Assembly: GCA_947259995.1 (NCBI GenBank)
Contig: CAMYOK010000018.1
Location: 1 to 38,369 of the forward strand
Length of the DNA stretch: 38,369 nt
Source of the DNA: an uncultured Pseudomonadales bacterium
Lineage (GTDB): Bacteria > Pseudomonadota > Gammaproteobacteria > Pseudomonadales > Pseudohongiellaceae
Reading direction: 5' to 3'
Shown here piece after piece: positions 16,295 to 24,362 of the stretch (positions are counted from its first letter, which is position 1; each line of letters starts with the position of its first letter). A model generated the notes under the pieces. The model saw only the letters and a program-made list of their open reading frames with translations. It ran no database searches and was not told the origin of the DNA. The position numbers were made by a program, and so were the translations under genes.

Positions 16295-19200
16295 TTAGGC
16301 GGCAATAGCATCACGAATATCGACAAGCACTTTTTCCCATTCCGAATCGATCTTCGCAATGAACTCTCGTACAGCGGTATAATCTGCGGACTTGCTCGCC
16401 ACTTCTAGTTGCGCGCACAAATCCCCTAGCTTTATGGCGCCCACAATATGCGAAGAGCCTTTGAGGCGGTGCGCCAAGGTCCCTACAATTTGTGCCTTAC
16501 CATCGATCCCCGCTGACACTAGCTCCTCGCGAATCTTTAATGTCGACTCTAGATACTCCGCCAGCACTTCATTAATGACAGCCTTGTCGCCGCCTATGGC
16601 CACCGAGAGTATTTTCAGGTCTAAGTTCTGCTGCGTCGCTAGTTTGCTGCCAGCAGCCGTGTATTGAACATCCTCGTCGACATTATGCAATGGCATCCAC
16701 CGTGCTAATGCCGCACTAAGAATTTGCAATTGCAAAGGTTTAGTCAGGTATTCATCAACTCCTGCGTTCTTCGCATTTTCTGCCTCACCACTAAGGGCGT
16801 TGGCGGTCAGAATCAAAATAGGGACACGCGTATCTTTTGGCTCTGCGGCTCTTATTCTGCGAGATAATTCGTAGCCGTCTATCTTGGGCATATGCAGATC
16901 GGTCAAGACACAAGAGTAGCGCCCTGTTTGCCACATCTCCCAAGCCTGCTGCCCGTCCACCGCAATCTCCGCTGCATAGCCCAACATACTGAGTTGTCGC
17001 GTAATCACTTTCTGGTTGGTCTTATCGTCTTCGGCCACTAGTATCAACTGGTCTTGACTGCGTGCTTGTTCAACACTAGGCACTTCTAACTTACCTACTT
17101 GTAGGGGTTGATGCTCCATCTCACTACCCCAGGCACTGGCCCTCCCTGCCGCCACGGCGACGCCATGAAGGAAGTCATATTGGCGCACAAATGCATCATC
17201 CATGCTGACGAGATTCGGAGCGATAATTCTGGGGCTTCTGCGTCTTCCTGAGTTAAGTAGAAGAAACTTCACTCCCTCATATGCCGCGACCAACGCTTGC
17301 ATACTGGCGCTATTGGGGCTGCGCAAATTGGTATGGCATATCACAACACAGTCAAGGTCACGGCTTATTTCATTGCTTAAATCCACCGCCTTTGTAACAG
17401 AGCCTGCACGTCTAACTTGCGCCCCTGCGTGTTCCAGATACTTGACTAGGTCATCGTAAATCCCATCGTCTTTTTCAACCACTACACAGCAAAGTTTTTC
17501 GAAATCATTAAAATCTTTACCCCCCGCTAGCTCGAGTGAGTTCACCTGATGCAAAGGAAGAACTATCGAGAATTCCGATCCGCTCCCGTATTCACTGCTA
17601 ACGCTAATCTCCCCATCCATAAGTTCAACTAAGCGTTTGCTAATGGCCAACCCTAGGCCCGTACCCCCAAACACTCTGGTAGTTGAGGTTTCGGCTTGGC
17701 TGAAAGAAGTGAATAGTTTGGCTATTTGCTCGGCGCTAATGCCAATACCATTGTCGTTTACCTTAATCACATATTGCTCAACATGTTCACTATGCTGTTC
17801 AATCGAAATTTTCACAGCCCCTGGCTTGCCTACCCTGCCACTGGAGAACTTGATGGCATTACCTATTAAGTTCATAAGCACTTGTCGAAGGCGTTTCCCA
17901 TCTCCCCAAATTTCCTTAGGCAGATTTGGGTCAACATAAACATTTAATGAGACGCCATTGTCGAATGAGAGTATCGATAGCGTATCGACCACCCCTTCTA
18001 CAACATTCACAAGGTTCAATGGCACACGTTCCAGTTCCAATCGACTCGCTTCGATTTTCGAGAAATCAAGCACATCATCAATGATGCTGAGCAAGGAAAA
18101 TGCTGAATCCTTAATCGTTTTGATCACCATCGCATGCTCTTTGTCTAGGTTGCTATGGGACAACACATCGACCATTCCCACAATGCCATTCATGGGGGTG
18201 CGAATCTCATGGCTCATTACAGCTAGGAATGAACTCTTAGCACGTGACGCAGCTTCTGCCTCGGCCTTTGCTACTAATAGTTGTTCATTCGTCGAGGTAA
18301 GCTCTGCGGTACGCGTTTGTACTCGTTCTGCTAATGTAGCGCGTTCGTTCTCCACTTCATCATTGGCCAGGCGAAGTTGGCGCGCCGACTCCTCTAATTC
18401 TCTCTGCGCTTCTTTGCGTTCGGTAATATCATGTAACACCATTACCGCACCGAGTTTCTCTCCATTGTTGTCGATCAGTGGTCCGCCACTGATTGTCAAA
18501 TGACGCCGCTTGGCGTTTTTCACTGCAATAAGCAGCTCTACGTTGCGCTGCACCTCACCATTTAATGCCTTGAACATTGGGCTTTCTTCTTCGGAAATGG
18601 GGACGTCGCCGGCCTCTGGGTAAAGCTCGAAATCACCAGAAATGACGGCGTCTTTCTTGAGGTTTTTAGAGTTCGACCAGGCTCTTATCGCTTTATTGGC
18701 CAACAGTATTTTGCCCTGCTGATCACAGACCAGAACACCTTCAGAAAGATTTTCTAGCACCAAACGATTGAGCTCTTGTTGCTGTACTAGGTCCCTTGCT
18801 GACAGTTTGTTTTCGGTAATATCGTGCATTACCACAACCGCACCCACTTTCTCTCCATTACTTCCCGTTAACGGCTCCCCACTGGCAACAACAAAGCGGG
18901 GGTTCTGCCCTTTACGGCAAATGCTCATCTGCGCGTTTCGAACTTGTTCGCCATTGAAGGCGCGCATCAGTGGAATATTCTCTGTCGCCAAGGCCGTTGT
19001 GCCATCGCCCTCATACAGATCGTAGTATTCACTCCACTGTGTGGCGGGTATATTTCTTGGATCTACCCCATGCCACTGCCGTGCCGCCTTATTGAATAGA
19101 ATGAGTTCGCCATCGCTATCGCAGGCAATAACCCCTTCGGCCAAATTTTCGAGAATCAAGCGGGTAAGGTCTTGTTGTTTCTTAAGCTCGGTATTGGCCC

Positions 19201-21874
19201 GAATACGCTCGGTGATATCATTTGCCAACACGAGCCTTAGGGAGCTCCCCCGCTCCAAAAGCTCACGACTTGTGACATCCGCATATAACTTACTGCCATC
19301 CTTTCGAATGTGTATCGCGCCCTCTATGCGAATGGAATCCTGCACCGTTGCATTTGCACGTGGATTGCCAGGGTCTTCACGAATAATTTCCGGATGCACA
19401 TCGGCCATCGTCATACTGAGAAACTCTTCCCGTGTATACCCATAGCTCTCAATGGCCGCTTGATTCACCGCAGTAAACTTCAAGCTATCTTGTTCATACA
19501 ACCACATGGGGATTGGATTGGAGTCAAACATCCCACGGTAGCGTTTCTCACTATTGGCTAGTGCCAAGGTGCGCGAGTAAACCTCTTGCTCGAGTGTGGC
19601 ATTGAGATTCTCCAGAGCAATCTTCGACTGACGCTCTGGGGTGACATCTCGAGAAACACTCATCAGTTGCACTACCTTGCCTTCGATGTCAGTGATGGCT
19701 GTTATATGCACATCCCACCACTTAGGCACGCCCTTTAGCGTCTTTGCAAACCCTTGAAAATGCCCCGTACGACCAGCGCGAGCCTCTTCCATTGCTTTTA
19801 AAAACGCACGACGATCCTGTTCACGATCCCAGAAAGTAATCCAATTGATGTTCAATACCAAGCTACGATCGGGGATATCCATCAAGGCCATGCCGCGGTC
19901 GGTAATGCTCAGAATCACACCATCGAGATCGTGCACCTTAATACAGTCGTGGCTACCCTCGATTATCTTGCGGCTGTATTGTTCACTGGCACGCAATGCG
20001 AGCAACATCTCTTTGCGTTGCGTCACATCTTGCGCTGTCCCCAATACTTCAACCACTTCGCCCGTGTCGTCATATTGTGGATTGAAACGGAATATCACAT
20101 GCCGTATCGAGCCATCGCGACGGCGCAAACGCCCCTCTAGCTCATTATTCTGGTGAGGATTTTCTGACCAGGCCACCCCAGACATCATTTGTTGCAGATT
20201 CTCTCGATCGTCTTTGTGCACAAATCGTAGCAGCCACTTGTCTAGATCAAACTGATAACCGTCTTCTATCTCAGCATTCGTTTTAAGAAAGGCATAAGCC
20301 ATGTCATCCATGCTGATTACCCGATCTTTGACATTCATGCTCCACGACAGGATGTGAGCAATATTCATTGCCTGCCTTAGTTTGGCTTTTTCCGAATTCA
20401 GCTCTCTCGTTCTTGCCCCCACCTCTTCATTGACCAGACGTGTACGCGAAATGTAATTCAACATGAGGAACGAGATAATCATGACGATAAACATGAGGAT
20501 TAGAAAAAATACGCGTGACTCTACGCTTGTGCCGGGGATCCAATAATTATTGGGGGAATAAGCCGACCATGTCACATCTAAGCCAAAAATAGGGAAGGTA
20601 ATTGACTCAATAAGCAACTCCTCTTGTAGTGCCGCTTCGTCGTCGGCATTCAACAAAATCACGCCGTCTGTACCGCCAACAATCAGTGAGTACAGCAATT
20701 CTCGGCCATTACTGTTGGCGCCAATCGACTGCATGATTTCAAGAGGCTCGATAACGCCTAATACAAAGCCTTTAAGGTTTTCACGTCGCTCGGCAATTGT
20801 GGCACCACTGGCAGCAAAACCATTGCTGTAAGTCGGGGTATAGAAAACCATGGTGAACGCATTACTGAGATTATTAATGAAAGCACCACTAAGAACTGTC
20901 TCATTGCTATCTCGCGCTTGCTGTAAAGCGGAACTGAATGGTTCTCTTGAGCTGGGATCGAACCCTGGCACTAAAACATCAGCCTGTTGCTGTTCATCTC
21001 GCACTCTTGGTAGCCAAGCAATCGACTTCACCTCTGCCTCTTGTATTTGACTGACATAGGCGGACAGACTCGATTCATCGATCTCCTCGCTCATAGAGAG
21101 ATAACGCGCAACCGATTCGAATATACTGACATCTCTATTGACTCGTTCAGTAAATACATCTAGGTCACGATTAGACTCCGCAATCAGATTGCGCTGCAGA
21201 TTCTGTTTTTCATTGTTTTGGAACCATACTATAGAGTAGACGAGTATTGCGGTAGTTAACAAAAGATGCGGAAGTACTAGGTAATATTTACCAGTTTTCT
21301 GATTACGAATATTATAGGCTAGCCACAGAATTACTGGGGTGAACAACATGACCCCTATGGTGTCGCCTACCCACCAAGAAAACCAAAATGCAGAAAACTG
21401 CTCACTAGGCATGACGCCTTGTAAGGTAAGCGCGCTCACGCCCAACGTAGGCGATATAGTGCAACACAGTGCAACGCCCACTAGATAGGTTTTAACAATC
21501 GAAACGAAATTGCCCTCTAGATTGGGTTGCAGATACTTCGAGATTACCGCAGCTCCAACGACTGCCTGCAGAGTCGGACCTACCGAATCTAACAGCAACC
21601 AACCACTACTACTTAACAGGCTTGCGTCACCGCTATACTTAAGCACATTGAAGATTAGGTCGCCAAAGAATATACCCGGCCACAACACCCCGCCACCAAC
21701 GAGCAAACCGGCGAGCCCAACGCCTGCGGCAGGCCAAAAAGCCGAGGCATCTGATGGATAAAATGCTAAAAGGTTTCCCAACGCAGAGCTGATAATATAG
21801 GCAAGCGCTAGTATCAGTGTTGCGTACAGTTTGACTTTACTTCTGCCACTACTGTCAATAATCCCTTTATTCAT
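16295..21874 (-). CDS. Hybrid sensor histidine kinase MASE1-CHASE-PAS5-HisKA-HATPase-REC-HPt
   Basis: 1859 residues. MASE1 membrane sensor (about 1-240, eight or so TM segments, 'SAFWPAAGVGLAGLLVGG'), CHASE-like extracytoplasmic domain (about 245-455), a further TM (about 475-497), five PAS domains (about 520-1140; the last two are near duplicates, 'LENLAEGVIACD' and 'LENLSEGVLVCD'), coiled coil, HisKA with H1222 in MSHEIRTPMNG, HATPase (NLIGNAIKFS, DNGIGIS, GGTGLGLAI), a degenerate receiver, an intact receiver with D1659 in LTDLHMPKIDG, and HPt with H1802 in AHRLKGSS. A full phosphorelay in one protein. The start at 21874 has CGAGG upstream and overlaps the REC-EAL stop by 8 nt, so they are coupled. 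The in-frame start at 21916 lies deeper in the EAL gene. Confidence 0.92.
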   Translation of the reverse strand: MNKGIIDSSGRSKVKLYATLILALAYIISSALGNLLAFYPSDASAFWPAAGVGLAGLLVGGGVLWPGIFFGDLIFNVLKYSGDASLLSSSGWLLLDSVGPTLQAVVGAAVISKYLQPNLEGNFVSIVKTYLVGVALCCTISPTLGVSALTLQGVMPSEQFSAFWFSWWVGDTIGVMLFTPVILWLAYNIRNQKTGKYYLVLPHLLLTTAILVYSIVWFQNNEKQNLQRNLIAESNRDLDVFTERVNRDVSIFESVARYLSMSEEIDESSLSAYVSQIQEAEVKSIAWLPRVRDEQQQADVLVPGFDPSSREPFSSALQQARDSNETVLSGAFINNLSNAFTMVFYTPTYSNGFAASGATIAERRENLKGFVLGVIEPLEIMQSIGANSNGRELLYSLIVGGTDGVILLNADDEAALQEELLIESITFPIFGLDVTWSAYSPNNYWIPGTSVESRVFFLILMFIVMIISFLMLNYISRTRLVNEEVGARTRELNSEKAKLRQAMNIAHILSWSMNVKDRVISMDDMAYAFLKTNAEIEDGYQFDLDKWLLRFVHKDDRENLQQMMSGVAWSENPHQNNELEGRLRRRDGSIRHVIFRFNPQYDDTGEVVEVLGTAQDVTQRKEMLLALRASEQYSRKIIEGSHDCIKVHDLDGVILSITDRGMALMDIPDRSLVLNINWITFWDREQDRRAFLKAMEEARAGRTGHFQGFAKTLKGVPKWWDVHITAITDIEGKVVQLMSVSRDVTPERQSKIALENLNATLEQEVYSRTLALANSEKRYRGMFDSNPIPMWLYEQDSLKFTAVNQAAIESYGYTREEFLSMTMADVHPEIIREDPGNPRANATVQDSIRIEGAIHIRKDGSKLYADVTSRELLERGSSLRLVLANDITERIRANTELKKQQDLTRLILENLAEGVIACDSDGELILFNKAARQWHGVDPRNIPATQWSEYYDLYEGDGTTALATENIPLMRAFNGEQVRNAQMSICRKGQNPRFVVASGEPLTGSNGEKVGAVVVMHDITENKLSARDLVQQQELNRLVLENLSEGVLVCDQQGKILLANKAIRAWSNSKNLKKDAVISGDFELYPEAGDVPISEEESPMFKALNGEVQRNVELLIAVKNAKRRHLTISGGPLIDNNGEKLGAVMVLHDITERKEAQRELEESARQLRLANDEVENERATLAERVQTRTAELTSTNEQLLVAKAEAEAASRAKSSFLAVMSHEIRTPMNGIVGMVDVLSHSNLDKEHAMVIKTIKDSAFSLLSIIDDVLDFSKIEASRLELERVPLNLVNVVEGVVDTLSILSFDNGVSLNVYVDPNLPKEIWGDGKRLRQVLMNLIGNAIKFSSGRVGKPGAVKISIEQHSEHVEQYVIKVNDNGIGISAEQIAKLFTSFSQAETSTTRVFGGTGLGLAISKRLVELMDGEISVSSEYGSGSEFSIVLPLHQVNSLELAGGKDFNDFEKLCCVVVEKDDGIYDDLVKYLEHAGAQVRRAGSVTKAVDLSNEISRDLDCVVICHTNLRSPNSASMQALVAAYEGVKFLLLNSGRRRSPRIIAPNLVSMDDAFVRQYDFLHGVAVAAGRASAWGSEMEHQPLQVGKLEVPSVEQARSQDQLILVAEDDKTNQKVITRQLSMLGYAAEIAVDGQQAWEMWQTGRYSCVLTDLHMPKIDGYELSRRIRAAEPKDTRVPILILTANALSGEAENAKNAGVDEYLTKPLQLQILSAALARWMPLHNVDEDVQYTAAGSKLATQQNLDLKILSVAIGGDKAVINEVLAEYLESTLKIREELVSAGIDGKAQIVGTLAHRLKGSSHIVGAIKLGDLCAQLEVASKSADYTAVREFIAKIDSEWEKVLVDIRDAIAA

Positions 21875-23105
21875 TAGTGCCTCGTTTGCTGTAGCAGAAA
21901 GCGACAAAATCATCAAAACTCAATGGCCTTGCGATGTGGTAACCCTGCGCCAAGTCGCAGCCATACTCTTTCAATACGTCGAGCTCTCGCGCTGTTTCAA
22001 CGCCTTCGGCAATTGATTTGATGCCCAAACGATTGGCGATGTCGATACTCGTTTCGATGATTGCCCTAGCCTCTCGTTTAGTCAGCATTAGCGAGACGAA
22101 ACTTCGGTCAATTTTTAGCTCTGTAAATGCCACTCGAGACAACTGTTGCATGCTCGCGAAACCCGTACCAAAGTCATCGATAGATAAACCGAACCCGCGC
22201 ATGCGCATACGGGCAAGATTCTCTAGCGCTGGAGCAAGCTCGGTCATTGCGGCGGTTTCTGTCACCTCAAGAATCATTTTCTCCGGTCGTAAACCAGATG
22301 CACGCACGACGTCATAGATTTGACTCGCGAGTTTAGTGTCAGTCAAAGAGGTGAGCGATAGGTTCACAGACACATCGATCTCTAAACCGACATTCGCCCA
22401 AGCCTGGCAGGCGATCGCCGATTGCGAGATCATACTAAAGGTCAGTTCATTAATTTTACCTGACTGCTCTAAAATAGGAATGAAGGCGAAAGGAGCGATT
22501 AAACCGTGTTCTGGATGTTGCCACCGAGCCAGCGCTTCAGCACCGACGACTCGATTCGAACTAAGATCTATTTTTGGTTGAAAAACCGGTTTAAACTGAT
22601 TTTCACGCACCCCTTGCATGATCTCATCTAGAGAAAAGCTCGGCGCATCGCTATCGAACACTTCGCTCGTAGGCTGACTGTTTTCTTGCAGCAGTCGTAG
22701 CAGTGTAGAGATATTATCGTTTGTGATTGGTTTTTGCAGAACCCCCAAAGGCTCTATTCCATAGGCGTTGCACATGGTCTGTATTGAGCTGAGAAAGGTT
22801 TCATTCCAGGTGCTTGTGATCACTAAAGACGCAGCAGAGTTTTTCTCCCCTAGAATGCGAATAAACTCCATGCCGTCCATATTCGGCATATCGAGATCAC
22901 TAATGATCAGATCAAAAGCCGCGTCGCTCGCCTCAATCGCCTGCAATGCCTTTATGCCATCGCTAGCATGCTCTATATCGACAACATTATTCATACGCAG
23001 CAGTCTGAGCATAAGATTGCGTTGAAAATCATCGTCTTCAACAACAAGTACACGCATGGCATCTGTAGATTTAATTTTCATCTCTCCGACGGAACCAGTG
23101 AACAT
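21867..23105 (-). CDS. Response regulator REC-EAL, c-di-GMP phosphodiesterase
   Basis: 412 residues. Receiver domain (about 15-135) with phospho-acceptor Asp in ISDLDMPNMDG, then an EAL domain (about 160-405). EAL catalytic residues are present: the EALARW signature, SVNLS, the Glu of LEVTETA, the double Asp in SIDDFGTGF, the Lys of ELKIDRSF and the Glu of IAEGVETA. It should hydrolyse c-di-GMP, controlled by phosphorylation. The layout resembles VieA-type regulators paired with hybrid kinases such as VieS of Vibrio cholerae, but lacks a C-terminal DNA-binding domain. I chose ATG 23105 (MFTGSVGEMKIK) since AGGA lies 6 nt upstream; 23081 is another option. Its partner is likely the overlapping hybrid kinase. 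Confidence 0.9.
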   Translation of the reverse strand: MFTGSVGEMKIKSTDAMRVLVVEDDDFQRNLMLRLLRMNNVVDIEHASDGIKALQAIEASDAAFDLIISDLDMPNMDGMEFIRILGEKNSAASLVITSTWNETFLSSIQTMCNAYGIEPLGVLQKPITNDNISTLLRLLQENSQPTSEVFDSDAPSFSLDEIMQGVRENQFKPVFQPKIDLSSNRVVGAEALARWQHPEHGLIAPFAFIPILEQSGKINELTFSMISQSAIACQAWANVGLEIDVSVNLSLTSLTDTKLASQIYDVVRASGLRPEKMILEVTETAAMTELAPALENLARMRMRGFGLSIDDFGTGFASMQQLSRVAFTELKIDRSFVSLMLTKREARAIIETSIDIANRLGIKSIAEGVETARELDVLKEYGCDLAQGYHIARPLSFDDFVAFCYSKRGTNE

Positions 23106-23158
23106 AAATTTTCCTAACACTAGATCACTAAACACAAGCAACTAGGTCTAGCGGCTTT

Positions 23159-23560
23159 TTAAATATTGAACCTTAATTTTTCCTTTCCTCGCGACGCATT
23201 CAAGGTCTTCACATTAAGCGACAACATGGCCACAAGTAGATTCTCGCTCTTGGACAACACTGCCTTAGCACCGCGCCGTTTTGCCTTCATTGCTAGATCA
23301 GCATCGTAGCTGTCAAGCAACACCACTACTTCGCTGTTCTTACTCGCAGCAAAGGTTTTGTCGATCATAGAGAAGCCTTCGCCGCCTGGAAGAAAGAGAT
23401 CCAAGAGGATTAAATCGGGTGGGTCGCACCTAGTGACCCGATCAAGCTGCTCGAAGCTCTCTACCTCTCGAACCTCTTTAAGCATAGGCATCGATTGCAC
23501 TATTCGTATTAAGCTATTACGTAGAGTCATTGATCTGTCAGCCACTAAGACTTTCATCAT
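23159..23560 (-). CDS. Single-domain response regulator receiver
   Basis: 133 residues, a lone CheY-like receiver. Phospho-acceptor D54 in LILLDLFLPGGEGF and the conserved Lys in VLSKSEN (about 104) are present. The first acidic pocket is reduced to a single Asp (VLVADRS instead of DD or DE), so metal binding may be weakened. No output domain: it may act as a phosphate shuttle or sink within the relay. It is first in the run REC, REC-EAL, hybrid kinase (gap of 53 nt to the REC-EAL start). AAGGG lies just upstream of the tandem ATG ATG. Confidence 0.82.
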   Translation of the reverse strand: MMKVLVADRSMTLRNSLIRIVQSMPMLKEVREVESFEQLDRVTRCDPPDLILLDLFLPGGEGFSMIDKTFAASKNSEVVVLLDSYDADLAMKAKRRGAKAVLSKSENLLVAMLSLNVKTLNASRGKEKLRFNI

Positions 23561-23646
23561 TGCCCTTCCCTAAACCTATAATTTCAGTATGGTAGTTAAG
23601 ATAGAGGGTTCTCATAAGGGAGTCATCACGAATTCGGTGGTAATGT

Positions 23647-23691
23647 TGTCACGAAAATAGGGATACCCGTGTCACGATAATCGTGACACGG
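23647..23691. promoter_or_regulatory. Perfect palindromic operator candidate plus half-site
   Basis: ccgtgtcacgat (23667-23678), a central a, and atcgtgacacgg (23680-23691) form a perfect 25-bp dyad. One arm's core, tgtcacga, recurs as a half-site at 23647-23654, 23 bp from its counterpart, so on the same DNA face. The dyad lies upstream of the lone-receiver gene and downstream of the NarL-type gene. There is no T-run on either strand, so an operator fits better than a terminator. Confidence 0.6.
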
Positions 23692-23729
23692 AAGAGGTTT
23701 TGATATTGGGAGGTAGGCTCAGCCTAGCG

Positions 23730-24362
23730 CTATTTAGCTAGACCGTGTTCGATCGCATAGCGGGTGATCTCGACGTCCGAGCGCACGTTAAGTTTTTCTG
23801 AAATGCGGCGTCTATAGGTCGCAATAGTACTGATACTGAGATTGAGTTGCTCTGATATCTGACGAGTGCGCTGCCCTGAGGCAATAAGCTGAACCACTTG
23901 CAGTTCTCGATCGGACAATGCATCGTGAGCAACTTCTAAATCCTTACTGCCAATGGTGCCTGCAAGGTGCTCAGCTACAGCTGCACTGACATACTTGGCG
24001 CCTGTTGCCACTTTACGTACGGCAACCACTATCTCATCAGCCGCGCTCTCTTTTGAGACAAAGCCCGCAGCGCCCGCCTTGAACGCACGCAGGGCAACGT
24101 CCCGCTCTGGCATCATACTAAGCACTAAAACAGGCAGTTTAGGTTTTAAACTTTTTAGCCGAGCGATAAGCTCTAAGCCACTACGGCCAGGCATATTGAA
24201 GTCAACAATAAAGACATCGACATCATATTTTTTACAGTACTCACTCGCCTCGCTGGCGTCTTTTGCAGTTTCAATCAGCTCGATATCTGATTCTCTGCTA
24301 AATACTTTGCGCAGCCCCTCACGAATCAACTCATGATCGTCTGCTACGATAATTTTAATCAT
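23730..24362 (-). CDS. NarL/FixJ-type response regulator
   Basis: 210 residues. Receiver domain (1-120) with DD at 8-9, phospho-acceptor D54 in FIVDFNMPGRSG, and Lys in AGFVSKESAADE. C-terminal LuxR-type helix-turn-helix (about 145-205) with LSDRELQVVQLIASGQRTRQISEQL and the recognition helix around SISTIATYRRRISEKLNV. It overlaps the upstream kinase gene by 8 nt (ATGATTAA), which strongly implies a cognate pair. Targets unknown; the palindrome just downstream, in front of the receiver/EAL/kinase genes, is a natural candidate. Confidence 0.92.
   Translation of the reverse strand: MIKIIVADDHELIREGLRKVFSRESDIELIETAKDASEASEYCKKYDVDVFIVDFNMPGRSGLELIARLKSLKPKLPVLVLSMMPERDVALRAFKAGAAGFVSKESAADEIVVAVRKVATGAKYVSAAVAEHLAGTIGSKDLEVAHDALSDRELQVVQLIASGQRTRQISEQLNLSISTIATYRRRISEKLNVRSDVEITRYAIEHGLAK

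Noticed and set aside
23667..23691. Palindrome as terminator of the NarL-type gene
   Set aside because: The centre is a single base, which forms a poor RNA hairpin loop, and there is no T-run on either side.
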